A stretch of DNA of 64,000 nt from Tenggerimyces flavus (GTDB lineage Bacteria > Actinomycetota > Actinomycetes > Propionibacteriales > Actinopolymorphaceae), in contig NZ_JAFBCM010000001.1 in the NCBI RefSeq assembly GCF_016907715.1, forward strand, positions 1,116,001-1,180,000. Direction: 5' to 3'. Position 1 is the first letter of the stretch; every line of letters starts with the position of its first letter. Both the position numbers and the translations under genes were made by a program. The notes beneath the pieces are model-generated. The model was given only the letters and a program-made list of their open reading frames with translations. It was not told where the DNA came from and ran no database searches. Positions 52,305 to 61,900 of the stretch are shown here, piece by piece.

Positions 52305-53315
52305 GTGCGCGCCAGCCGGTTGGTCTCGATCCTGCTGCTCCTGCAGAGCAGGGGCCGGATGACCGCGCGCCAGCTCGCCGACGAGCTCGAGGTCAGCGTG
52401 CGCACGATCTACCGCGACGTGGAGTCGCTGCACGGCGCGGGCGTCCCGCTGTACGGCGACGCCGGGCACGAGGGCGGCTACCAGCTGCTCGACGGCTACC
52501 GGACCAGGCTCACCGGGCTCACCGCCGACGAGGCCGAGGCGCTGTTCCTCACCGGACTGCCCGGTCCCGCCGCCGAGCTCGGCCTCGGCACCGTCGTCGC
52601 GGCGGCCCAGCTCAAGCTGCAGGCAGCGCTGTCGCCCGAGCTGCGCGACCGGTCCGGGAGGATCCAGGAACGGTTCCTGCTCGACGCGCCCGGCTGGTAC
52701 CACGACGGCGACGACGTCCCGCATCTCGCCGCCGTCGCGGACGCGGTCTGGAACACCCGGGCGCTGCAGCTGCGCTACCGCCGGTGGCGCGAACCGACCG
52801 AGGTCACGCGCCGGATCGAGCCGTACGGCGTCGTGCTCAAGGCCGGCAAGTGGTACGTGATCGGCCGCACCGACGGCGACTTCCGTACGTACCGCGTCAA
52901 CCAGATCCTGTCGCTGGAGCAGCTCGACGAGCGCTTCGCACGCGAGTCCTTCGACCTGGCGACGTTCTGGCGTACCCATCTCACCGACTTCAGGTCCCAG
53001 CTCATCAAGGGCGAGGCGCTCGTCCGGCTGTCCCCGACCGCGGTGGAACGGATCCCGCACCTGATGTCCCAGCAGGTCGTCGACGCGGTCGCGGCCGGCC
53101 GCGCGGACGGCGACGGCTGGGTGCGCGCGACCGTACCGATCGAGTCGCTCGTCCACGCGCAGACGGAGTTCCTCAAGCTCGGTGCCGAGGTCGAGGTGCT
53201 CGAGCCCGCTGAGCTGCGCGAACGCCTGGCGCGTACGGTGAGCGACCTGGCCGAGATGTACCTCACGGCCCCAGCCGGAATTCGCGAGCGGTCAGGAGAG
53301 GTTGACTCACCATGA
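52305..53315 (+). CDS. YafY-type transcriptional regulator (HTH + WYL)
   Basis: 336 residues. The N-terminal helix-turn-helix is MTARQLADELEVSVRTIYRD. The WYL domain covers ~150-230: LRYRRWREPTEVTRRIEPYG and KAGKWYVIGRTDGDFRTYRV, then a C-terminal WCX-like extension. WYL domains sense ligands or nucleic acid. The GTG start at 52305 lies 23 bases after the operator, so autoregulation and control of the divergent gene are likely. The end overlaps the glutathione peroxidase gene by 4 bases (ATGA). Confidence 0.9.
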   Translation: MRASRLVSILLLLQSRGRMTARQLADELEVSVRTIYRDVESLHGAGVPLYGDAGHEGGYQLLDGYRTRLTGLTADEAEALFLTGLPGPAAELGLGTVVAAAQLKLQAALSPELRDRSGRIQERFLLDAPGWYHDGDDVPHLAAVADAVWNTRALQLRYRRWREPTEVTRRIEPYGVVLKAGKWYVIGRTDGDFRTYRVNQILSLEQLDERFARESFDLATFWRTHLTDFRSQLIKGEALVRLSPTAVERIPHLMSQQVVDAVAAGRADGDGWVRATVPIESLVHAQTEFLKLGAEVEVLEPAELRERLARTVSDLAEMYLTAPAGIRERSGEVDSP

Positions 53316-53800
53316 GCATCTACGACGTCCCGTTGAAGACCCTGACCGGCGAACCCACCTCCCTCGGCGACTACCAGGGCAAGACCCTGCTCGTCGTCAA
53401 CGTCGCCTCGAAGTGTGGCCTGACGCCTCAGTACGAAGGCCTCGAGCGGCTGCAGGAGCAGTACGCCACGCGCGGGTTCTCCGTGATCGGGTTCCCGAGC
53501 AACCAGTTCGGCGGGCAGGAGCCCGGGTCGGCGGAGGAGATCCAGGAGTTCTGCTCGACGACGTACGGCGTCTCGTTCCCGATGATCGAGAAGACCGACG
53601 TCAACGGGCCGGAGGCCAACGCGGTCTACCAGGAGCTCACCCAGGTCGCGGACACCGAGGGCAAGGCCGGTGACGTCGCCTGGAACTTCGAGAAGTTCCT
53701 GATCGACCCGAGCGGCAAGGTGGTCGGGCGCTACCGGCCGCAGACCGTTCCGGAAGACCCCACCCTGGTCGCCGCCATCGAGGCGACCCTCCCCCAGTAG
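53312..53800 (+). CDS. Glutathione peroxidase-family thiol peroxidase
   Basis: 162 residues. The peroxidatic Cys is in VNVASKCGLTPQYEGL (~36), with GFPSNQFGGQEPGS and the catalytic WNFEKFLID. A second Cys (EFCSTTYGVSFPM) fits a thioredoxin-dependent two-Cys enzyme. Bacteria of this group lack selenocysteine and usually glutathione, so mycothiol or thioredoxin is the likely reductant. It is coupled to the YafY gene by a 4-base overlap and followed by an LLM oxidoreductase gene. Confidence 0.93.
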   Translation: MSIYDVPLKTLTGEPTSLGDYQGKTLLVVNVASKCGLTPQYEGLERLQEQYATRGFSVIGFPSNQFGGQEPGSAEEIQEFCSTTYGVSFPMIEKTDVNGPEANAVYQELTQVADTEGKAGDVAWNFEKFLIDPSGKVVGRYRPQTVPEDPTLVAAIEATLPQ

Positions 53801-53824
53801 GTCCACAGTAAGAAGGCGATCACC

Positions 53825-54703
53825 GTGGCTGACTACGGCCGCGACCTCTCGTTCGGCTACTTCCTGATCCCCAACGCCGACGACCCGCTGCTCGACACGG
53901 CGCGATCGTTGGAGGCGTTGGGGTTCGAGTACCTCGGCATCCAGGACCACCCGTACCAACGCAGGTACGTCGACACCTGGACGCTGCTCAGCTACCTCGC
54001 GGGCGCGACGTCGCGGATCCGGCTGTTCCCCGACGTCAGCAACCTCGCGCTGCGGCCGCCAGCCGTGCTCGCCAAGGCCGCGGCCAGCCTCGACCTGCTC
54101 AGCGGCGGCCGGTTCGACCTCGGCCTGGGTGCAGGCGGTTTCAACGAGGCCGTCCAGGCGTACGGCGGTCCGGCCCGGTCGCCGCGGGAGTCGTACGAGG
54201 CGCTCGAGGAAGCGATCAAGGTCATCCGGCTGATCTGGAGCGGCGAGCGCAACCTCCGCTTCGCCGGCAAGCACTACTCGCTGGCCGGCGCGATGTCCGG
54301 CCCCGTTCCGACCCGTCCGATCGGCATCTGGCTCGGCGTGTACGGGCCACGAGCGGTCCGGTTGGCCGGCCGCGTTGCCGACGGCTGGGTGCCCTCGCTG
54401 CAGCGGAACGCCGAGAAGCTGGCGGGCCTCGCCACGATCCTCGACGAGTCGGCGGTGGAGGCCGGCCGTTCGCCCCGCGACATCCGCCGGGTGTTGAACG
54501 TGAACGGCCAGATCACCTCGGGCAAGTCCGACGGCCTGCTGCACGGCCCGGTGAGCCAGTGGGTCGACGAGCTGACCGACCTCGCGGTCGGCCTCGGCTT
54601 CGACACGTTCCTGCTCTGGGCCGACGGCGAAGGCCAACCCCAACGCTTCGTCGACGAGATCATCCCCGCCGTCCGCGACCAGGTCGCGAAAGAGCGCTCC
54701 TAG
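53825..54703 (+). CDS. LLM-class flavin-dependent oxidoreductase
   Basis: 292 residues, luciferase-like TIM barrel. Features are GFEYLGIQDHPYQRRYVDTW, SGGRFDLGLGAGGFNEAV and RPIGIWLGVYGPRAVRLAGR. F420- or FMN-dependent enzymes both look like this, so the cofactor is undecided. The GTG at 53825 is chosen because it opens the domain and has an AAGAAGG site. It ends by overlapping the convergent GNAT gene by 4 bases and is probably in the YafY-peroxidase operon. Confidence 0.9.
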   Translation: MADYGRDLSFGYFLIPNADDPLLDTARSLEALGFEYLGIQDHPYQRRYVDTWTLLSYLAGATSRIRLFPDVSNLALRPPAVLAKAAASLDLLSGGRFDLGLGAGGFNEAVQAYGGPARSPRESYEALEEAIKVIRLIWSGERNLRFAGKHYSLAGAMSGPVPTRPIGIWLGVYGPRAVRLAGRVADGWVPSLQRNAEKLAGLATILDESAVEAGRSPRDIRRVLNVNGQITSGKSDGLLHGPVSQWVDELTDLAVGLGFDTFLLWADGEGQPQRFVDEIIPAVRDQVAKERS

Positions 54704-55269
54704 CTGTACGGATCCACGACACGGCTGACGATCCAGGCGTGCTTGCCGACCTGGCGGACCCGTTCGAAGCCGAAGTCCTCGAACAGCTCGACCGTCGCCG
54801 AGAAGAGGAACCGGCCCTGCGCCGAGCGGCCGGCGGTCACCTCGGGGATGGACTCGACCAGGCCTCCGCCCGCTTCCGCGATCTGGTCCAGAGCTCCCTC
54901 GAGGGCGGCCCGGGCGATGCCCTGCTTACGGTGGCGCTTGTCGACGTAGAAGCACCCGATCCGCCAGTCCGGCACCGGCGGCGGGTCCTCTTCGTACGCC
55001 CGGCGGTGACCGACGGACGCCTGTTCCTCCAGGTTCCCGTACCGAGCCCACCCCTGCGCGACCCCGTCGGAATCGAAGACGAGCGCGGCATGGGCGCGAC
55101 CCGAACGGACCCGCGCCTCTTTCGCGGCACGCTTGTCCAGTCCGGGGACCCAGGCCTCCGGATGGCCGCTCATGCACCAGCAGCCACCGAAGATGCCGCC
55201 GTTGCGCTCGACCAACTCGGCGAACGCGTCCCACGTCGACGCGTCGAGCGGGCGAACCGTGTAGGTCAT
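54700..55269 (-). CDS. GNAT-family N-acetyltransferase (second paralogue)
   Basis: 189 residues from the ATG at 55269, which has a GGGAGGAC site; the upstream open frame is probably not translated. The acetyl-CoA motif is HRKQGIARAALEGALDQI. The protein shares its N-terminus (VRPLDASTWDAFAELVERNG), the CWC motif and its C-terminus (VRQVGKHAWIVSRVVDP) with the 41385-41957 protein. The substrate is unknown. Both copies sit in unrelated neighbourhoods, so duplication is likely. Confidence 0.9.
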   Translation of the reverse strand: MTYTVRPLDASTWDAFAELVERNGGIFGGCWCMSGHPEAWVPGLDKRAAKEARVRSGRAHAALVFDSDGVAQGWARYGNLEEQASVGHRRAYEEDPPPVPDWRIGCFYVDKRHRKQGIARAALEGALDQIAEAGGGLVESIPEVTAGRSAQGRFLFSATVELFEDFGFERVRQVGKHAWIVSRVVDPYS

Positions 55270-55343
55270 GTCGTCCTCCCTCGGCCTAGCCTCGATCTTT
55301 CGTCCGGCGGTGGGTTCGACCGGCCCGTCCCCGCCCGCCCTGG

Positions 55344-55375
55344 GGCCAATGATCATGTTTGCATGATCATTGGCC
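55344..55375. repeat. 14-bp perfect inverted repeat with TGATCATG core
   Basis: GGCCAATGATCATG at 55344-55357 and its exact complement at 55362-55375 flank a 4-base loop. It lies upstream of the GNAT gene and downstream of the GntR gene, so it could terminate the latter's transcripts, although no T-tract follows in that direction. The AT-rich ATGATCATG core is also in the repeat at 31349-31423. Confidence 0.7.
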
Positions 55376-55563
55376 GCTTTACGTGGGGTGGACGCCAGGT
55401 AGAGCGGTCACTGGCCGGGTAAGGCGACCACGACGCGCTTCACCTATGGAGTGCCTTCCCGCTCGGATCACTCGAGACGTCGCCATCCCAAGGTTCCCCA
55501 GCAGGACAGGCACGTCCGTCCTTCAAAGGCCAATACCGCCCACCAACACCTGAAGTCCCGAGG

Positions 55564-56289
55564 CTAGTCCGCGGATCCGTGCGTCCGGCCGAGCATGTCG
55601 GCGCGGAAGTAGAACAGGTGGTGGCGCCAGACGTGGGCGGCTTCGGCGGGCTTGCCCTGTCCGATGAACTTGACCACCTCGTGCAGGTCCTGCGAGTGCG
55701 AGGCCCGCGCCTCCTGGGTCGCGAACGCGCGGGCTCGCAGCGCCATCCACAGGGGGCTCTGGGTGTGCAGCAGTGCGTCTTCCAGCGCCCGTTCCAGGAT
55801 CGGGTTGCGCGCCGCCCGCGCGATCGCGCGGTGAATCGGCAGGTCGGACGGGTACTCGCCGGTCGTCTGGAACACCTTCTCGTGGTCGGCAAGCGCTTGC
55901 TGCAAGTACGCCAGGTCCACCGGATAGTGCTTCCGCGCCGCCAGCGCCGCCAGCTGGGGCTCGATCGCCAGCCGCGCCTCGAAGACCTGCGGCGGGAAGA
56001 TCTCCACACCCCAGGTCGCCACCTGCGACGGCGTGCCGACGACGATCGTCCCGCGGCCCCGGTACGAGCGCACCACGCCCGCGAGCTCCAGCGCAGCCAG
56101 GGCCTCGCGCACCGTCGGCCGACTCACCTTGAACCGCGTCGCGAGGTCCCGTTCCGACGGCAGCTTGTCGTCCGGCTTCAGCTTCTCCTCGCGCACCAAC
56201 AGCACCAGGCCGTCGGCCACCTGGGCGGCGGCACTCCGAACAACCACCGGGGCGATGTCCGCCAACGGGTCGTTCCCCGGCTCCGGCAT
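55564..56289 (-). CDS. GntR/FadR-type regulator with FCD domain
   Basis: 241 residues from the ATG at 56289, which has a GAGGGG site. The winged helix is KLPSERDLATRFKVSRPTVR with EALAALELAGVVRSYRGRG. The C-terminal FCD domain has helices with candidate metal-binding residues in FQTTGEYPSDLPIHRAIARA and VWRHHLFYFR. FCD regulators respond to small organic acids. No catabolic operon is adjacent, so the target is unknown. It lies 73 bases downstream of the hydrolase gene on the same strand. Confidence 0.88.
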   Translation of the reverse strand: MPEPGNDPLADIAPVVVRSAAAQVADGLVLLVREEKLKPDDKLPSERDLATRFKVSRPTVREALAALELAGVVRSYRGRGTIVVGTPSQVATWGVEIFPPQVFEARLAIEPQLAALAARKHYPVDLAYLQQALADHEKVFQTTGEYPSDLPIHRAIARAARNPILERALEDALLHTQSPLWMALRARAFATQEARASHSQDLHEVVKFIGQGKPAEAAHVWRHHLFYFRADMLGRTHGSAD

Positions 56290-56362
56290 GCGCGGCCCCT
56301 CGTTCCTGACGTGGCTGACTGGCGCGGCCAGCCTACGGAACATCCGCGCCGGTCAGGAAGCG

Positions 56363-57742
56363 TCAGCCACGATCCAGGAACGCCTCCACTGCCTTCCGCC
56401 CGCGGTCGTCGGTCGTCCGCGACTGCACCGAGTGCCCGAATCCCTCGAGCACGACCAGCTCTCCACGCGGCGTCCGCGACAGCTGCCAGCGTGCCCATTC
56501 CACCGGGGTGGACAGGTCCCGCGTCCCCGCCAGCAGCAACGCCGGGACCGGCGGCAGCTTGTACGGCTGCGCGACCGGCCGCACCGCGGTCCGCGGGTAC
56601 GGCAGGCAGAGGTGCATGATCCCGTGATTCTTTGCCGTCTCTTGGTCGAACGGCCACAGCTTCTCCGGCGCGAGCCGCCGTGACGCGGCGTCCAGCAGCG
56701 GCTGCCGCAGGAACTCCGGTGTCGCGGAGTTGCCCCACGGGAAGCGCTCCTCGGCGCACAAAGTGCTCAGCATCAGGCCCTGGCTGTGGTCGTCGGCCGG
56801 CCCCCGCGTCGCCTGGAAGACGCCGTCGATCAACCCCTGGATCGGCGCCAGGTTCCCGGCCCGGGCCGCCGCGAGCATCTGCGGCAAGCCTGAGTAGTTC
56901 GGGTCGACGATCCCGTACACGCTGATCGTGTTCAGCAGCTGCGGTCCGAGATCGGTCGCGCGGACGACCGCCGCGAGGTCCGCTGCCGGGTCGGTCGTGC
57001 AGCCCGTCGCCGCGCAGGCTTCGCGCAGCACGCGGGCGTTCGCGTGCAGCATCTCCGGCACGAACGCGTCGAGGTTGGTGTGCGGGACGACCGAGTCGAG
57101 CACCAGCTTCTTCACCCGGGACGGGTGCTTGATCGCGTACCGCGAGGCGACGTACGTTCCGTACGAAATGCCGTCGATCGTCCACTTCTTCGCGCCCAGA
57201 GCGCGGCGAAGCAGCTCGAGGTCATCGACCGTGTCGGCGGTCGCGAAGAACTGCCGCTTCGAGCCGACCGACCGAGCGCACTCCCGGACGGCGGCGGGCG
57301 TGGGAACGTCGTAGTCGAGGATGCCCCGCTCAGCCTGCAGCTGTGGACAGTCCAGCGCCCCCTCGACGCCGGTCCCGCGCTGGTCGATCATCACCAGTTG
57401 GTGGTCGTCGAGCACAGGCGCGAGCGCGCGCTTGAACGTGTCGAACCGCAGCCCCGCCTGCCCCGGCCCGCCGGCGAGCGCGAGCAGCACGCCGCGCTTG
57501 GCGTTCGCGTTGTCCGCGTACGCGACCCGCAGCTCCAACCGCCCAGGCGTCCGGCCACGGTGATCCAGCGGCACCGTCAACGTGGCGCAGGTGAACCCGG
57601 GCTGCCCGTCGCAGGGCTTGGCGTCGGAGAGCCGCGGCCCATGGTCGGCGGCCGCGGCGGCCGCGACCGGGGATTGCAGCATGGTCACGGTCAATGCCGC
57701 GCAGGCGACAGCGGCCAGGGTTCGTCGCATCATGAGCCTCAC
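56363..57742 (-). CDS. Secreted alpha/beta hydrolase, tripeptidyl-aminopeptidase-like
   Basis: 459 residues. The signal peptide is MMRRTLAAVACAALTVTMLQ, ending near AAAAA. The oxyanion region GGPGQAG, nucleophile Ser in IDGISYGTYVASRYA, acid Asp in LAGTRDLSTPVEWAR and the His in EGFGHSVQ complete the triad. The C-terminal part matches the TAP-like domain of Streptomyces tripeptidyl aminopeptidases. The GTG start at 57742 is 50 bases from the divergent regulator start. Extracellular peptide degradation is the likely role. Confidence 0.9.
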   Translation of the reverse strand: MRLMMRRTLAAVACAALTVTMLQSPVAAAAAADHGPRLSDAKPCDGQPGFTCATLTVPLDHRGRTPGRLELRVAYADNANAKRGVLLALAGGPGQAGLRFDTFKRALAPVLDDHQLVMIDQRGTGVEGALDCPQLQAERGILDYDVPTPAAVRECARSVGSKRQFFATADTVDDLELLRRALGAKKWTIDGISYGTYVASRYAIKHPSRVKKLVLDSVVPHTNLDAFVPEMLHANARVLREACAATGCTTDPAADLAAVVRATDLGPQLLNTISVYGIVDPNYSGLPQMLAAARAGNLAPIQGLIDGVFQATRGPADDHSQGLMLSTLCAEERFPWGNSATPEFLRQPLLDAASRRLAPEKLWPFDQETAKNHGIMHLCLPYPRTAVRPVAQPYKLPPVPALLLAGTRDLSTPVEWARWQLSRTPRGELVVLEGFGHSVQSRTTDDRGRKAVEAFLDRG

Positions 57743-57792
57743 CCTTGGTTCGCGCCGCGTACGGCGGCAAACGATGCGAAGGATTTCGAAGC

Positions 57793-58833
57793 GTGTTCCG
57801 GATCCGGCTCGACGCCGAACAGCTGACGAGGACGCGGTTCGCCGTGTCCCCGCTGGTGCACGCGATGTCGAGCCTGATGGCGGTCGTCGTCCCTTCGCGC
57901 CTCCCGGACGCGGGACCGTGGGTCCGTACGGCGCGGCAACGGCTCGCCAAGGTCGACCTCGGCGACGACTTCACCCTCCTGCGGGAGCTGGTCGACCGGA
58001 AGTCCTGGTACATCCCGGACTTCCTGTACCCGATCCCCGCGACCGCCGCCCCGACCATCGACGAGGAACTCGCCACCGTCGCCACGGCCTGCCCCGAACG
58101 GATCGCGTTCGAGCTCAACCTCGCGTTCGACGGCGACCCGGTACGGACGAGGGCCATCGCCACCGAAGCCGTCGACAAGCTGCGCCGCCCGATGCCCGAG
58201 CCGATCGCGAAGGCACTGCGCGACGGCGAGGCCGCGTTCGCCGAGCGGCTTGCCGCGGTGCTCGAGCAGTACTGGACGATCGCGCTCGCGCCGGACTGGC
58301 AACTGATCAAGACCGTGCTCGAAGAGGACCTGCTCGTCCGCGGCCGCAGCCTCGCCACCGAGGGAGCGGCCAAGCTCTTCGCCGACCTCCACCAAGCGCT
58401 GCGCTGGGACGGCGAGGTGCTCACACTCGAGTCGCCGCACGAGGTCGACCTCACCGCGAACGCGAACGGCCTCGTGCTCGCGCCCTGCGTGTTCACCGAG
58501 GCGCGACCGTTCTGCCTGATCGAGTCGCTGGACCGGGTGATGCTCGGCTACCGCGCCCGTGGCAGCGCGAAGGTCTGGAACGCCGAAACGCCAACAGAAC
58601 AACCGAAAACGAGCCTGATCGGCGGCAGGCGCACCCAGCTCCTCGAGGATCTCGACGTGCCCCGCGCCGCAAGCCATCTCGCCGCGAGACAGCTCCTCGC
58701 GCCACCCACCGTCTCGTACCACCTCGGCCTCCTCCACCGCGCTGGCCTGGTACGTCGCCGACGTGTGGGTAAGCAGATCTTCTACGAGCGAACCCCAGCC
58801 GCCGAAACGCTGTTGGGCCTCGCCGGAATCTGA
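57793..58833 (+). CDS. ArsR-family regulator with N-terminal DUF5937 domain
   Basis: 346 residues from the GTG at 57793 (VFRIRLDAEQLTRTRFAVSP), where family members begin; the frame is open to 57745. The C-terminal winged helix is AARQLLAPPTVSYHLGLLHR followed by AGLVRRRRVGKQIFYERTP. The N-terminal ~250 residues are the DUF5937-type domain seen in actinobacterial ArsR proteins. It is divergent from the aminopeptidase gene and may control it. No operator was identified in the 50-base gap. Confidence 0.87.
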   Translation: MFRIRLDAEQLTRTRFAVSPLVHAMSSLMAVVVPSRLPDAGPWVRTARQRLAKVDLGDDFTLLRELVDRKSWYIPDFLYPIPATAAPTIDEELATVATACPERIAFELNLAFDGDPVRTRAIATEAVDKLRRPMPEPIAKALRDGEAAFAERLAAVLEQYWTIALAPDWQLIKTVLEEDLLVRGRSLATEGAAKLFADLHQALRWDGEVLTLESPHEVDLTANANGLVLAPCVFTEARPFCLIESLDRVMLGYRARGSAKVWNAETPTEQPKTSLIGGRRTQLLEDLDVPRAASHLAARQLLAPPTVSYHLGLLHRAGLVRRRRVGKQIFYERTPAAETLLGLAGI

Positions 58834-58907
58834 CCCCAACCACTTCGCGCGAACCCCCGACCACGCGCGCGCCGATCTGCTATTCCTGTTCGGCAGAGGG
58901 GGATCGC

Positions 58908-61900
58908 ATGAGTCTTTGGGACGATCTGCCTTCGTCGCTCAAGCAGGGTGGAACTCTCGACAACCTCGAGCCCGTGCTCGACAGCGTCGACACCCCCACC
59001 GAGGAGACGCGGACAGAAGACGACGGATTCACCTGGCGTGTCTGGAAGACCCGAGCAGGTGGGGACAAACCGCTCAGCGTCGACCTCGGCAGCGGCAAGA
59101 CCAGCCGCTCGGACAGCCTCAACACCGGCACGCCGTTGGTGTTTCCCCAACCGGACATAGACATCGAGCTCGGTCTGCGGCTCACCGGTCCGGGCGGCGA
59201 TCCGGACGGCACCGTACGGCTGGTCCTCGACACCCCTAACGCGATCGTCCGGCTCCCCTTCCTGCGCGGCGCGAAGCTCGACGCGCAGGGGCAGCTCAGA
59301 CCAGATCCGAACAACGTGAACGTCCGGTTCCATCTCCCCGCGATCAAGCTCCAGCTGCTGCGACCGGCGGCAGGCGGGTTCGAGCCCAAACTGCTCAGCA
59401 GCACGCTCGACAACCATCCGCCGCAGGACCAGATCTTCGACTTCATCCGGATGGAGCCGCCGCACGCGATCATCGGTCCCGGGAACGTCGTCGGCTTCGC
59501 GTTCCGCAGCGCCACGCTCGACCTGACCGGCGACGCCGGACCCGCCGGGGTTCCGGCGAACGCACGGACCCAACCCGACGCCTGGCAGGGCTTCTACCTG
59601 CCCGAGGTCCGGCTGTTCGTCGCACCCGAAGGCCTCGAAGGACTCGCCGCCAGCGCCGGGGTAAGAGACCTGTGGGTCGGCATCGGCCAGCACGAGGGCG
59701 TCACCGGACTCTTCGAGGCCGAGGTCGTCAACCGCGGCACGAACCCGACGGTGCGGCTCGCGTTCCAGGGACCCGCCGGCGAGTGGTACCCGGTCGCGGA
59801 CAACGCCAACACGAACGCCGTCGTCGAGCTCCCGGACAGCGCGACGCTCTACATCACGGCAGGCGGTGGCCTCGCGCCGTACACGTACCGCGTACTGGTG
59901 AACAACGCCGACCCGACGACGCTCGACCGGCGCACGATCCTCGTCCCCGATACCGGCGAGCTGACGCTGAGCATCGAGGTCACCGACGCCGGCCTGCACA
60001 CCCAGCCGCGCGGCATCAAGGTCAAGAAGCGCGCCAGCACCGGAGGTACGCCCACCCCGCCCGGCGAGAACGAGGTCAAGCCGCGGACCACGAGCACCAC
60101 CGGCCACCGGGTCGTCGTCTCGGCACCGGTCGGCCTCACCGTCACGGTGTCGCTCACCCCGGACGACGGCGGCGACCTCGCCTGGTCCTGGCCGGGCGGC
60201 TCGGCCACCGGCAAGACCGCGCAGATCCCGGTCGCCGCCGGCGCGACCGTGCAGGTGACAGCCACGCGGACGGTCACGCCCGCGGCGGTCGAGCCGTTCA
60301 GCCTCTACACGCTGTTCGAACGTCCCAAGGCCTCGGAGTTCCAGCCCGGCGGACCTACCGCCTGGGCGGACAACCTGACGAACCACGCGACAGTGCAGGC
60401 GTCGTCGAAGACCGGCTGGGGCAGCGCCGAACGGTTCCTCAGCGACGAGTCGAAGGCCCGGCTCGCCCAGCTCCCCGCGGCCACGCCGCTCACCGTCGAG
60501 GGCTTCGCGTCGTACGAGAACAAGAACGACGAAGGGACGATCGCGTACAACCTCGCCCTCAGTGAGCGCCGCCGCGACGTCCTCGTCTACCTGTTGAAGG
60601 AGACGTTCGGCTTCACGAACGTCACCCCCGGCACCGCGCACGGACATGGGCCCGCCCGTGCCGGCGGCACCGGCGTGCCAGCAGCCACCTCGCCGAAGTG
60701 GTGGCGCGCGACCGCCACCCCCGGACTCGCGAACCCGATCACCGAGACGATCACCGCCGAGCTGACGAGACCGCCCGCGACCTCGACCGAGGTCGACCCG
60801 GAGCCCACCCGCCCGCTCGTCCCGGACTGCTTCCGCAAGCTCGGCGTAAGAGTCGAGCTGATCCGCGGCACGTTCGTCCGCGCCGAGGTGTACGGCGAGT
60901 TCGACGTACGTACGGCCGCCGAGGCACGCCTGGACAAGCTCACCAACGACGAGCTCCCCGCGCGGACGAACCCCAGCGACGGCATCTGCACGTTCCTCGT
61001 CCGCTTCCGCATCGCCGAGGACCGCTCGTCCTGGCTGACCTCGGCGGAGTTCCGCGCGATCGAAGGCGACCTGGACGGCCTCGCCAAGGTCGAGTCGTCG
61101 ACCGGCAGCACCGCGCTCGACATCCTCGGCGCGGTCACCGCGCTCGCACCGCTGCTCGCCGCCTCCGCGCCACCGAGCCCGACCGCCGGCGAGCTCGTCC
61201 CGCTCGCGCTCGTCGGCGCCAGCGCGATCGCGCTCGGTGCCAGTGACAAGTTCACGACCAAGCACGTCATCCTGCGCGGCGGCGAGCTGGTCGTCAGCGA
61301 CGGCATCGTCGACCCGGTCACCGGCAGCGGACCGACGACGACGCGGGTCAGCATCCTGCTCGATCTGGAGACCGCGTTCTCGTTCGACCTCGGCATCATC
61401 AAGGTCGACCCCGCACACCCGATCCTCACGCGCTACAAGGCCGTAGGCATCCGGAGCACCTGGGACGCCGAGCCCGATCCGGGCGGTGAGCTGGAGTACA
61501 TCCCGCTGCCGGTCTTCGACCCCAGCCGCGGGTACACGCTCGACATCCCCGCCGGGTCGCTGCTCGCCGCGCCGCCGCTCGACTCGTTCCTGCGCGTGCT
61601 CGGCATCAAGGCGAGCCGGCTCAACCCCGCGTTCCTGGAGGTCGAGGTCGGTCTCGGCGTCGACCTCGGCGTCGTCACCGTCGACACCGCGCGGGTACGG
61701 TTCCGCCTCGACCCGCCGCCGAACAGCCTCGAGCTCACCAAGCTCAGCGCCACCCTCGACATCCCCGGCGCGATCCACGGCACCGGCTACCTGGAGATCA
61801 CCGACCTCGGTTTCAAGGGCGCGTTCGACATCACGCTCCCGTCGGTCGGCATCCGCGCGTACGCGACGCTCGCGCTGGAACAGCAGAACGGGACGACCGG

